64,000 nt of DNA from JAFASC01 sp036265935 (GTDB lineage: Bacteria; Pseudomonadota; Alphaproteobacteria; Rhizobiales; Beijerinckiaceae), in assembly GCA_036265935.1 (NCBI GenBank), contig DATAOB010000044.1, positions 8,753 through 72,752 of the forward strand, read 5' to 3'. The notes below the pieces were generated by a model. It did no database searches, had not been told where the DNA came from, and worked only from the letters and a program-made list of their open reading frames with translations. Below, one piece after another: positions 45,847 through 54,053 of the stretch; the first letter of the stretch is position 1, and every line of letters starts with the position of its first letter. The position numbers were made by a program, and so were the translations under genes.

Positions 45847-46821
45847 CTACAGAGACCGCTTAAAGAAGTGCGCGATCTCGCCGACGATGCCGCGGCGGAA
45901 GGCGAGCACGCATGCGACGAAAATCACGCCCTGAATGACGGTCACCCACTGGCCGAATCCGGCGAGATAGTTCTGCATCGCGACAATGACGAAAGCGCCG
46001 ACGACCGGCCCGAAAATTGTGCCGAGGCCGCCGACAAGCGTCATCAGCACGACTTCGCCGGACATCGTCCAATGCACGTCGGTAAGTGAAGCATTCTGCG
46101 CGACGATGGCTTTAGTTGCGCCCGCGAGGCCGACCAGTGTTGCTGAGAGCACGAACGCCGCAAGCTTATAGCGGTCGGTCTTGTAACCGAGTGAGATCGC
46201 GCGCGGCTCGTTTTCGCGGATCGCCTTCAGGATTTCGCCGAAGGGCGAGTTGATGATGCGGTGAATCGCGAGAAAACCGAACAGGAAGATCGCGAGCACG
46301 ACGTAATACATCGTCATCTGGTTCGACAGATTGATAAAGCCGAGCATCTTGCCTTGCGGAACTGCTTGGATGCCGTCTTCGCCGTGCGTGAACGGCGCCT
46401 GCAGGCAGAAGAAATAGATCATCTGCGACAACGCAAGCGTGATCATCGAGAAATAGATGCCTTGGCGGCGGATCGCGAGCGCCCCAGTAATGAGACCGAT
46501 TACGCCGGCGCCGAGCGCTGCCGCGATAATGGCGAGTTCGGGCGGCCATCCCCAGACTTTGGCGATGTGGGCGCTGAAATAGCCCGCCGAACCCAAAAAC
46601 ATCGCATGGCCGAAAGAGAGCAGGCCGACATAGCCAACAAGCAAGTTGAAGGCACAGGCAAACAGCGCAAAACACAGCGCCTGCATTAAAAAGAACGGAT
46701 AGGCGAAGAGCGGCGCAACCAACAGCGCCGCCGTCATGATCAAGAAGACGACCTGCTCGTCACGCGGATGCGCCGCTTCGACCGGCGCAGTGATTGTTTC
46801 GGAAGCGGTATCGACGGACAT
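45847..46821 (-). CDS. livM: Branched-chain amino acid-type ABC transporter permease LivM
   Basis: A 324-residue membrane protein with about eight helices. LivM features are AFNLLVGYVGLLSFGHAMFLG near residue 65 and PRAISLGYKTDRYKLAAF plus GGLGTIFGPVVGAF toward the end. It is the last gene of the minus-strand Liv-type operon (livG-livF-substrate protein-livH-livM), starting one base after the livH stop. The substrate class (amino acids, amides or aromatic acids) cannot be fixed from sequence. Confidence 0.93.
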   Translation of the reverse strand: MSVDTASETITAPVEAAHPRDEQVVFLIMTAALLVAPLFAYPFFLMQALCFALFACAFNLLVGYVGLLSFGHAMFLGSAGYFSAHIAKVWGWPPELAIIAAALGAGVIGLITGALAIRRQGIYFSMITLALSQMIYFFCLQAPFTHGEDGIQAVPQGKMLGFINLSNQMTMYYVVLAIFLFGFLAIHRIINSPFGEILKAIRENEPRAISLGYKTDRYKLAAFVLSATLVGLAGATKAIVAQNASLTDVHWTMSGEVVLMTLVGGLGTIFGPVVGAFVIVAMQNYLAGFGQWVTVIQGVIFVACVLAFRRGIVGEIAHFFKRSL

Positions 46822-46822
46822 A

Positions 46823-47710
46823 TCAGGCGGTCCTTCCGAAGAGCCCGGCTGGCCTTACAAGCAGCACGATCGCCATGATGACAAAGATCACGGTGTTGGA
46901 AGCCTCTGGATAGAATACCTTTGTCAGGCCCTCGATGAGCCCGAGCATAAAGCCGGTGACGATCGAACCCATGATCGACCCCATGCCGCCGATGACGACC
47001 ACCGCGAACACCACGATGATGAAGTCGGCGCCCATCAATGGGCGCACCTGGTTGATCGGCGCGGCGAGCACGCCGGCGAGCGCAGCGAGAGCGACGCCGA
47101 ATCCGTATGTCAGCGTCACCATGCGCGGCACGTTGATGCCGAAAGCGCGCACTAGCGCCGGATTCTCGGTGGCAGCACGCAGATAGGCGCCGAGGCGCGT
47201 CTTCTCGATCATGAACCATGTCGCGAGACATACGATCAGCGAGAAAATGATCACCCAGCCGCGGTAATTCGGCAGGAACATGAACCCGAGATTGGTGCCG
47301 CCCGTAAGTTCGCGCGGGATGGCGTAAGGCAGGCCGGACGAGCCGAAATAATTCTGGAACACGCCCTGAATGATGAGCGCGAGACCGAATGTCAGCAGGA
47401 GTCCGTAGAGGTGATCGAGCCCCGCAAGCCGCTGCAGCATCGTGCGCTCGATGACAATGCCGAGGAGGCCGACGACGAGAGGCGAGATGATCAGCGCAAA
47501 CCAGTAGTTAAGGCCGAGCAGATTCAACAGGAAATAGGCGCAGAAAGCGCCGACCATATAAAGCGCGCCATGCGCGAAATTGATGATGTTGAGCATGCCG
47601 AAAATAACGGCGAGGCCGAGGCTCAACAGCGCGTAAAAGGCGCCGTTGATCAGACCGAGCAGCAACTGGCCAAATAGCGCCTGTGTGGAAATTCCGAGAA
47701 GAGGGATCAT
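46823..47710 (-). CDS. livH: Branched-chain amino acid-type ABC transporter permease LivH
   Basis: A 295-residue permease. The LivH signature ALLSLGLAVIFGMLNIINFAHG is present near the N-terminus, as are AVVVIGGMGSIMGSIV near the C-terminus and about eight membrane helices. It pairs with LivM. A strong hairpin lies between this gene and the upstream substrate-binding gene. Confidence 0.94.
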   Translation of the reverse strand: MIPLLGISTQALFGQLLLGLINGAFYALLSLGLAVIFGMLNIINFAHGALYMVGAFCAYFLLNLLGLNYWFALIISPLVVGLLGIVIERTMLQRLAGLDHLYGLLLTFGLALIIQGVFQNYFGSSGLPYAIPRELTGGTNLGFMFLPNYRGWVIIFSLIVCLATWFMIEKTRLGAYLRAATENPALVRAFGINVPRMVTLTYGFGVALAALAGVLAAPINQVRPLMGADFIIVVFAVVVIGGMGSIMGSIVTGFMLGLIEGLTKVFYPEASNTVIFVIMAIVLLVRPAGLFGRTA

Positions 47711-47732
47711 CGCACCTGCCGGTCAACCGAGC

Positions 47733-47765
47733 AAAATGGTGCGGCTCAAAAGAGCCGCACCAAAA
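47733..47765 (-). terminator. Intra-operon hairpin between substrate-binding and livH genes
   Basis: A perfect ten-base stem GGTGCGGCTC / GAGCCGCACC with a four-base loop, flanked by A/T runs. Read on the minus strand it is followed by ATTTTGC. It lies just after the binding-protein stop and before livH, the usual place for a partial terminator or RNA-stabilising stem that lets the binding protein be made in excess. Confidence 0.68.
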
Positions 47766-47773
47766 TGCAAATT

Positions 47774-48988
47774 TTACTTCTTCACAAGGGGACACTCGCT
47801 TTCCGACAGCGGCCGGAAAGCTTGATCGGCCGGAATCGTCGCTTTGGTGATGTAGTAATCCCAGGGACCCTTCGATTCCGATGGCTTCTTCACCTGGAAC
47901 AGGTACGCGGGATGGATGTTGCGCCCGTCTTCGCGAATATTGCCCTTGCCGAAGATCGCGTCGTCGACCGGCATCTCCTTCATCTTCGCCACCACTTTCG
48001 CGCCATCATTGGGGTTGCTGCCCAGCGCGTCGAGCGCCTTCAGGTAATGCAGCACCGCCGAGTACACGCCGGCCTGGACCATCGTCGGCACGTTGCCGTT
48101 CTTCATCCGCGAGGCGAATTTCTTCGAGAACGCCCGCGTTCCATCATTCATGTCCCAGTAAAACGTCTCGGTAAAGGTCAGACCTTGCGAGGCGTTGAGG
48201 CCGAGGGCATGGACGTCGGTGATGAAGAGCAACAGCGCCGCGAGTGTTTGGCCGCCCTGGGTGATGCCGAATTCCGAGGCCTGCTTGACCGCATTGGTCG
48301 TATCGCCGCCGGCATTCGCCAATCCGATGACCTTCGCCTTGGAATTCTGCGCCTGCAACAGGAAGGACGAGAAATCCGGCGAGTTCAGCGGATGACGCAC
48401 CGTGCCGAGCACCTTGCCGCCGGCCTTTGTGACGGCATTTGTCGTGTCGCGCTCGAGCGCGGCACCAAAGGCGTAGTCGGCGGTCAGGAAGAACCACGTG
48501 TCACCACCGCCCTTGGTGAGTGCGTTGCCGGTTCCGTTGGCGAGCGCGTAGGTGTCGTAAGTCCAATGGATCGTGTTCGGCGTGCAGGCTTTGTTGGTCA
48601 GGTCGGATGTGCCGGCGCCGGAATTGAGGAAGACTTTGTTCTTCTCCTTGATGACGTTGTTGACCGCGAGTGCGACGCCGGAATTCGGCACGTCGACGAC
48701 AACGTCGACCTTCTCCACATCGAACCATTGCCGAACTATGCTGACGCCGACGTCCGGCTTGTTCTGATGGTCGGCGGCGATCACCTCGATCTTCCAACCC
48801 TTGGCGGCCATGCCGGAATCTTCGACCGCCATCTGCGCGGCCACGGTCGAGCCGGGGCCGCCGATATCCGCGTATAGACTGGATTGATCAGACAAAGAGC
48901 CGATCTTGACGTTCTTGTTTTGCGCGGCGGCTGATCCCGCCCACGCGAGTGCGGCAGCAAGTGCCACGATTGCAACCGATGTTTTCAT
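47774..48988 (-). CDS. livK: ABC transporter substrate-binding protein (LivK-like, Peripla_BP_6)
   Basis: A 404-residue periplasmic binding protein. The signal peptide MKTSVAIVALAAALAWAGSAAAQ is followed by VKIGSLSDQSSLYADIGGPGS, a family-typical N-terminus, and later SRQWFD-like and TWFFLTADYAFG segments of type I periplasmic binding folds. The ATG at 48988 with GGGAGAAG upstream is chosen over a TTG at 49021. It should deliver the ligand to LivHM. Divergence from classical LivK suggests a ligand other than leucine or isoleucine. Confidence 0.92.
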   Translation of the reverse strand: MKTSVAIVALAAALAWAGSAAAQNKNVKIGSLSDQSSLYADIGGPGSTVAAQMAVEDSGMAAKGWKIEVIAADHQNKPDVGVSIVRQWFDVEKVDVVVDVPNSGVALAVNNVIKEKNKVFLNSGAGTSDLTNKACTPNTIHWTYDTYALANGTGNALTKGGGDTWFFLTADYAFGAALERDTTNAVTKAGGKVLGTVRHPLNSPDFSSFLLQAQNSKAKVIGLANAGGDTTNAVKQASEFGITQGGQTLAALLLFITDVHALGLNASQGLTFTETFYWDMNDGTRAFSKKFASRMKNGNVPTMVQAGVYSAVLHYLKALDALGSNPNDGAKVVAKMKEMPVDDAIFGKGNIREDGRNIHPAYLFQVKKPSESKGPWDYYITKATIPADQAFRPLSESECPLVKK

Positions 48989-49013
48989 GCCTGACTTCTC
49001 CCGACTAAGTTTG

Positions 49014-49727
49014 TTAGACACCCAGATATTCGTGCAGCTTGCTCATGTTTGCCTGCAATTCGCTGTTGGCGAACGTGTCGATGATCTTGCCGTGCTCCAT
49101 CACGTAATAGCGGTCGGCAACGGTCGAAGCGAAGCGGAAATTCTGTTCCACCAGCAGAATGGTGAAACCCTGATCCTTCAGCCGCGCGATAGTCTTGCCG
49201 ATTTGCTGGATGATCACCGGAGCCAATCCTTCGGTTGGCTCGTCGAGAAGCAGAAGGCGCGCGCCGGTGCGCAGGATGCGCCCAATCGCCAGCATCTGCT
49301 GCTCGCCGCCGGATAGCTTTGTCCCTTGGCTGGTCAGGCGTTCCTTCAGATTCGGAAAGAGCTCGAAAATCTGCTCGAGCGTCAAGCCGCCCGGCTTCAC
49401 CTGCGGTGGCAGCAACAGATTTTCCTTAACGTCGAGGCTGGCAAAAATGCCGCGTTCCTCCGGACAAAACGCGAGGCCAAGCCGGGCGATACGGTCCGAA
49501 CTCGAGCGGATCGTTTCCTTGTTCTCGAATCGCACCGAGCCCTGGCGCTTGCCGACAATTCCCATGATCGATTTGAGCGTCGTCGTCTTGCCGGCGCCGT
49601 TGCGTCCGAGCAGCGTCACGACTTCGCCGGGCCGGACTTCGAAGTTGACGCCATGAAGGATGTGCGACTCGCCATACCAGGCCTGCAATCCATCGATCGT
49701 GAGCAGCGCGCCGTTCGCCTCAGGCAT
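49014..49727 (-). CDS. livF: ABC transporter ATP-binding protein LivF
   Basis: A 237-residue ATPase with Walker A GRNGAGKTTTL, signature LSGGEQQMLAIG, Walker B LLLDEPTEGLAP and the LivF-type C-terminus (GKIIDTFANSELQA...HEYLGV). The ATG at 49727 overlaps the end of livG by eight bases. It energises uptake together with LivG. Confidence 0.95.
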   Translation of the reverse strand: MPEANGALLTIDGLQAWYGESHILHGVNFEVRPGEVVTLLGRNGAGKTTTLKSIMGIVGKRQGSVRFENKETIRSSSDRIARLGLAFCPEERGIFASLDVKENLLLPPQVKPGGLTLEQIFELFPNLKERLTSQGTKLSGGEQQMLAIGRILRTGARLLLLDEPTEGLAPVIIQQIGKTIARLKDQGFTILLVEQNFRFASTVADRYYVMEHGKIIDTFANSELQANMSKLHEYLGV

Positions 49728-50475
49728 GACCCGCCCCGAGATAAGCCTGCTGCACTTCCGGATTCTTGGACACCGTCGCGTAATTGCCCTCGGCAAGAAC
49801 GTGGCCGCGCGTCAAAACAGTGATCGTGTCGGAGAGATTGGCGACGACATTGAGATTGTGCTCCACCATTAGAATGGTGCGGTTGGCGGAGACGCGTTTC
49901 ACGAGTTTGGCGACGTTGTCGATGTCTTCGTGCCCCATGCCAGCCATCGGTTCATCGAGCAGCATCATTTCCGGATCGAGCGCGAGCGTCGTCGCGATCT
50001 CCAGCGCGCGCTTGCGGCCATACGGCATCTCGACTGCGGGGATGTTTGCAAACTCTGTCAGCCCGACATCGGCGAGGAGCTGATGTGCGCGATTGTTGAG
50101 CGTCTTGAGAACTTTCTTCGAGCGCCAGAAATCGAAGGAATCGCCGCGTCCGCGCTGCAAAGCGATGCGCACATTCTCAAGCGCGGTGAGATGTGGAAAC
50201 ACGGCCGAGATCTGGAACGAGCGCACAAGACCAAGCCGCGCGATGTCTGCTGGCTTGAGCGCCGTAATATCACGATCTTTGTAGACGATCCGCCCGCGCG
50301 TCGGGTTGAGAAATTTTGTGAGCAGGTTGAAGCAGGTCGTCTTGCCCGCGCCGTTCGGCCCGATCAGCGCGTGAATCGATCCGCGCTTGACACGCAGATT
50401 GACATCGCGCACCGCTGTGAAGCCGGCAAATTCCTTCGTCAGGCCCTCGGTGACGAGGACATATTCGTCACTCAC
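49720..50475 (-). CDS. livG: ABC transporter ATP-binding protein LivG
   Basis: A 251-residue ATPase with Walker A GPNGAGKTTCF, Walker B MMLLDEPMAGMG, H-loop VEHNLNVV and the LivG-type tail PEVQQAYLGAGHA. The signature motif is unusual: where LSGGQ-like residues are expected the sequence reads MPYGRKRALEIA, the variant common in LivG. The start is a GTG at 50475 after GGGGAGG. It is the first gene of the Liv-type operon. Confidence 0.94.
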   Translation of the reverse strand: MSDEYVLVTEGLTKEFAGFTAVRDVNLRVKRGSIHALIGPNGAGKTTCFNLLTKFLNPTRGRIVYKDRDITALKPADIARLGLVRSFQISAVFPHLTALENVRIALQRGRGDSFDFWRSKKVLKTLNNRAHQLLADVGLTEFANIPAVEMPYGRKRALEIATTLALDPEMMLLDEPMAGMGHEDIDNVAKLVKRVSANRTILMVEHNLNVVANLSDTITVLTRGHVLAEGNYATVSKNPEVQQAYLGAGHA

Positions 50476-50573
50476 GCTGAACTGCCTCCCCGAAACCGGC
50501 ACCGGTTGAAATCCGCGCTCGTTGTTGTCGGCAGCCTAATCAGGCGCCGCGCGCATAATCAAGGGGCCGGCCC

Positions 50574-51344
50574 TCAGATGACCCAATCTTCGCGAACGAC
50601 GGTTTCGGCGAAAAGGACATCTCTGATCCGTGCCGAAAGATTGCGCAAATGTAAGTCATCGCGGCGCCGCGGATGCGGGACATCGATGGTGAGCGATATC
50701 TTCACTTCGCCTGGCCGCCCGCCGAGCGCAACCACGCGGTCGGCGAGATAGACCGCCTCATCGATGTCATGCGTAACGAAGAGAACGGTCTGACCGGACG
50801 CTTTCTGCACGCGGATGAGCTCGTCTTGCAGGCCCTCGCGCGTTTGTACGTCGAGCGCGCTGAACGGCTCATCCATTAGTAGGATGGCGGGCCGCACCGC
50901 CAGTGCCCTGGCGAGCGCAACGCGCTGGCGCTGCCCGCCCGAAAGCTGATGCGGGAAGCGGCGGGCGACATCGCGTAAGCCTACGCCCGCCAGCGCGGCA
51001 AGCGCGCGTTCGCGGCGCTCGGGGCGCGAGAGATGCGCCTTCTCCAGGCCGAAACAGACGTTGGAGAGGATGCGCCGCCAGGGCAGGAGGCGCGAATCCT
51101 GGAAGACCAGCGCCATGGCGCGCTCGGCGTTGACGTCCGGATTGAGCCGCACCGTTCCGGAGGAGGGCTTGGCGAGGCCGATCAGAACGCGCAGCAGGGT
51201 CGACTTGCCGACACCCGATGGCCCGACGATCGCGACGAACTCGCCAGGCGCGATTTTAAGATCGAGCCCGCGGAGCACTTCGGTACGCACACCGCCCTGG
51301 TCGAAGGCAATGCCGAGCCCCTCGATATCGATCACGCTTTCCAC
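50574..51344 (-). CDS. ABC transporter ATP-binding protein (nitrate/sulfonate/taurine-like)
   Basis: A 256-residue ATPase of the SsuB/TauB/NrtD group: Walker A GPSGVGKSTLLR, Q-loop VFQDSRLLPW, signature LSGGQRQRVALARAL, Walker B LLMDEPFSALD and H-loop VTHDIDEAV. The GTG at 51344 lies two bases beyond the permease stop and is favoured over a TTG at 51362. It is the last gene of the three-gene minus-strand operon. Confidence 0.92.
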   Translation of the reverse strand: MESVIDIEGLGIAFDQGGVRTEVLRGLDLKIAPGEFVAIVGPSGVGKSTLLRVLIGLAKPSSGTVRLNPDVNAERAMALVFQDSRLLPWRRILSNVCFGLEKAHLSRPERRERALAALAGVGLRDVARRFPHQLSGGQRQRVALARALAVRPAILLMDEPFSALDVQTREGLQDELIRVQKASGQTVLFVTHDIDEAVYLADRVVALGGRPGEVKISLTIDVPHPRRRDDLHLRNLSARIRDVLFAETVVREDWVI

Positions 51345-51345
51345 G

Positions 51346-52098
51346 TCAGGTCTTCCATGCAAGGAGCCGCGACTGGAGAAACACGAAAGCGGTGTCGACG
51401 AGGCCGTAAAGCGCTGCCATGGTCAGCATGTAGACGACGACGATATCGGTCGCGAGCAGGCTTGAGGCCTGCTGCATCCGCTGGCCAAGACCGCTGATGC
51501 CGAAGAGCTCCGAGGCCACGACCGCCATCCAGGCCTGACCAAGCGCCGTGCGAATGCCGATCAGGATGCCCGGTAGCGCCGCAGGAAACAGCACCTTCAC
51601 GAGCTTTTCCGGACCGGAATGGAAGCCGAAGGCTTCAGCGACCTCGAAGAGGTCGCGATCGACACCGCGGATCGCACCTTGCGCGGCGAAGAAGACGATC
51701 CAGAAACAGCCGATGGCGATAATGAATACCGCCGCGGTCTGGTCGATGCCGAACCAGAGGATCGCGAACGGCACCCAGGCGAGACCGGGAATCGGCCGCA
51801 GCACGCGCACGATCCAGGCAAGTGCCCACTCGAAGGGACGGTACATGCCTGTCGCCACACCAAGAACGACACCAAAGCCCGTGCCGCAGGCGAGCCCGAT
51901 CGCGTAATGCCAGAGGCTGAAGAGAACGGACTCGCCCCAAATGCCGCTCTTCACTTCACGGACGAGCGCGGCCGGAAGTTGGCTTGGCGCAGGAAGCAGG
52001 GTCGGCGGAAGCACGCCGAGGCGCGGGATGAGTTCCCAAACGCCGAGGAACAGCGCCAGTCCGATCGCCGCAAGGAAATAGGGCGTCGCGGCCCGCAT
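51346..52098 (-). CDS. ABC transporter permease (nitrate/sulfonate/taurine-like)
   Basis: A 250-residue permease with six membrane helices and the inner-membrane EAA loop around EVAEAFGFHSGPEKLVKVLFPAALP, where it docks to the ATPase. GIRTALGQAWMAVVASELFG is typical of SsuC/TauC. It lies 11 bases downstream of the binding-protein gene. Confidence 0.93.
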   Translation of the reverse strand: MRAATPYFLAAIGLALFLGVWELIPRLGVLPPTLLPAPSQLPAALVREVKSGIWGESVLFSLWHYAIGLACGTGFGVVLGVATGMYRPFEWALAWIVRVLRPIPGLAWVPFAILWFGIDQTAAVFIIAIGCFWIVFFAAQGAIRGVDRDLFEVAEAFGFHSGPEKLVKVLFPAALPGILIGIRTALGQAWMAVVASELFGISGLGQRMQQASSLLATDIVVVYMLTMAALYGLVDTAFVFLQSRLLAWKT

Positions 52099-52109
52099 CG
52101 ATCAACCCA

Positions 52110-53117
52110 CTATTTGCCGGCCGCCGCCTTCACATAGAAGGAGGGGTCGAACAAGCTTTCGAGCGGGTATTCCTTGTCGAGCGTGCCGATCTTGACCTGG
52201 TAGGCCTGCATCTCGCGCGTCGAGTCGATGATCACGCGTGGGTCGGCGGTGAATTTCGAGGCGGGCGAGGACAGCGATTTCAGGATCGTCGCCTCGTCGA
52301 TAATGCTCTTGCCGAGCGCCGCCTCGATCGCCGGCACCGCCTTCTTCGGCTCCTTCTGGATGATCCCCGTTGCCTCAACGATCGCGTCGACCAGCTTCTG
52401 CACTCCCTCCGGGTTCTTGGCGAGAAACGCGCCGGAGACGGCGACCACGGTGCCCGGCTGATCCTTAAACATCTCAGCGCCATAAGCGACGACCTTGATG
52501 CGCGGGTCGCGCTGCTCGGAGACGGTGATTGCCGGCTCGCGCAGGGTCGAACCGTCGACCGCCCCCGCAAGCAGCGCCTGCTGCGTGGCGTCGATCCCCA
52601 TCGTGATGATCTCGTAGTTCGCCTTCGGCACGTGGGCGACTTCGTCGAGCCAATGGACGAGCGTCGTGTGCGGAACCGAGCCCGGCGGCTGCGTCGCCAT
52701 CCGCGCCACCTTGCCGGTTGCTGCGTGAAAAGCCTTGAAAGCCTCGGCAGATGAGGTGCCTTGCTTAAAGTAAGGCGCGAACTTGCCGCCGATCGTCACC
52801 GTCATCTCGTCAATCGCGGTGGCGGTGACGACCTTGACCTCGACGCCCTTGGAGCGGGCGACGGCGAGTGGCGCAACGCCGCCGACATAGACATCGAGCG
52901 TGCCGGAGGCGAGCGCCTGGATCATCACCGGGCCGGACTCGAAATTGGTGAAGCGCGGCGTGAGCCCGGCGGCTTTGAGCATGCCGAGCTGGTCGGCGAC
53001 GAAAATCTGCGACGTGCCGAGAACCGGGATGAAGCCGATCCGAAGCGGAATCGTCTGCGCTGCCGACGTTTGCGCGCCTACGGCGGCAAATAAGGCCAAA
53101 AAGAACTTTAGTTTCAT
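52110..53117 (-). CDS. ABC transporter substrate-binding protein (NMT1/SsuA-like)
   Basis: A 335-residue periplasmic protein. The signal peptide MKLKFFLALFAAVGAQTSAAQ is followed by LRIGFIPVLGTSQIFVADQLGML, typical of the NMT1/SsuA/TauA class, then GTLDVYVGGVAPLAVARSKG and a hinge region with PGSVPHTTLVHWL. Ligands in this class include sulfonates, nitrate, bicarbonate and aromatic acids; the actual one is unknown. It is the first gene of its operon. Confidence 0.92.
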   Translation of the reverse strand: MKLKFFLALFAAVGAQTSAAQTIPLRIGFIPVLGTSQIFVADQLGMLKAAGLTPRFTNFESGPVMIQALASGTLDVYVGGVAPLAVARSKGVEVKVVTATAIDEMTVTIGGKFAPYFKQGTSSAEAFKAFHAATGKVARMATQPPGSVPHTTLVHWLDEVAHVPKANYEIITMGIDATQQALLAGAVDGSTLREPAITVSEQRDPRIKVVAYGAEMFKDQPGTVVAVSGAFLAKNPEGVQKLVDAIVEATGIIQKEPKKAVPAIEAALGKSIIDEATILKSLSSPASKFTADPRVIIDSTREMQAYQVKIGTLDKEYPLESLFDPSFYVKAAAGK

Positions 53118-53149
53118 GCTGTTTCCTGAAACGGCTCACCCGAAATGGA

Positions 53150-53190
53150 AACAGCCGAAGTCGGCGACAAATGCCGGAACTTCGGCTGTT
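53150..53190 (-). terminator. Hairpin between the GlsB-like gene and the ABC operon
   Basis: A 12-base stem AACAGCCGAAGT / ACTTCGGCTGTT with an additional inner CGGC/GCCG pairing. On the minus strand it follows the GlsB-like stop and is followed by TTTCCATTTC, so it probably terminates that transcript. It would also lie upstream of the binding-protein start. Confidence 0.6.
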
Positions 53191-53206
53191 CGGGGTCAGT
53201 CGTCGA

Positions 53207-53494
53207 CTAGAGCCGGCGCCCAGGCCCGCCAGGCCCGTCGACATAACCTTTGCCGGCGATCAGGTGGTAGATAAACAGCACGATCACCGCGCCAACGATG
53301 GCGCCGATAAACCCCGCGTTGTCATTCGGTCCATACCACCCGACCAGTTGGCCGACCCAGGTGGCGACGAACGCACCGATGATGCCGAGAATGCAGGTCA
53401 GGATGAAGCCCTGCGGATTGTTCGGCGCCGGTGATATCCAGCGCGCAATGAGGCCAGCGAGGAAGCCGATAATGATGATCCAGACGTAGTGCAT
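53207..53494 (-). CDS. GlsB/YeaQ/YmgE family membrane protein
   Basis: A 95-residue protein with three membrane helices and the family pattern IIGFLAGLIARWISP, LGIIGAFVATWVGQLVGWY and GFIGAIVGAVIVLFIYHLI. Members are stress-induced small membrane proteins of unclear role. A Gly/Pro-rich tail ends the protein. The gene appears monocistronic, with a hairpin downstream. Confidence 0.9.
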   Translation of the reverse strand: MHYVWIIIIGFLAGLIARWISPAPNNPQGFILTCILGIIGAFVATWVGQLVGWYGPNDNAGFIGAIVGAVIVLFIYHLIAGKGYVDGPGGPGRRL

Positions 53495-53561
53495 GCGATC
53501 CCCCTTGAAGCTCTGCCGAGCGGAGGTGAGAATAGGGCTGCCGGCGTCAGGATAAAGCGGC

Positions 53562-54053
53562 TTAGGTGCGCTTCAGCGAAATTCCTCTTCCGGCGGCTTC
53601 GGGCCAGGGCAGGTCGGCGGTCGCGGCGTGAAGCTCCGCGATCGCAGTTTGCTGCTCCGACAGGAAAGATGCGGCGCGCGGTTTCTCGCCGGATTGGTCC
53701 ACGCAGAGATAGACCTGCTCGCTCGACGCCACCAGCGTGCCTTCGGCGTTGCGCATCTCGAACCAGATGCGCAGGCGCTTCCGATCGGTTTCGAGCAGGC
53801 GGGCGGATGTGGTGAGCACGTCGCCGGTCGTGACCTCGTGGTGATAGTGGATGATCAACGAGGTCGTGTAGATTGTCCGGCTGGTCCGTTCCCGGCCGTG
53901 CGTCTCGAGCCCGATCGCCTCCAGAAGCTTGTCGCCGGTGCGGCTGAAGACGAGCGCGTAATAGGCGTCGTTCATGTGGCCGTTATAATCGATCCAGGCG
54001 GGATCGACGGGGGTGGTGAGAAGCGGAGACAGCGCCTTTTCAACCGAACTCAT
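53562..54053 (-). CDS. Thioesterase family protein (hotdog fold)
   Basis: A 163-residue hotdog thioesterase related to 4-hydroxybenzoyl-CoA thioesterases and betainyl-CoA thioesterase. DPAWIDYNGHMNDAYYALVF carries the substrate-contacting Asp/Asn-His region and IYTTSLIIHYHHEVTTGD follows. It appears intact and is the last gene of the decayed carrier-protein cluster. The ATG at 54053 seems to overlap the original stop of the GH2 gene (ATGA) in one frame. In another frame the GH2 remnant reads straight into this gene, giving a false 404-residue fusion. Confidence 0.87.
   Translation of the reverse strand: MSSVEKALSPLLTTPVDPAWIDYNGHMNDAYYALVFSRTGDKLLEAIGLETHGRERTSRTIYTTSLIIHYHHEVTTGDVLTTSARLLETDRKRLRIWFEMRNAEGTLVASSEQVYLCVDQSGEKPRAASFLSEQQTAIAELHAATADLPWPEAAGRGISLKRT

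Noticed and set aside
47765..48877. 370-residue open frame antisense to the LivK-like gene
   Set aside because: A shadow of a clear periplasmic binding protein gene with signal peptide and operon context.
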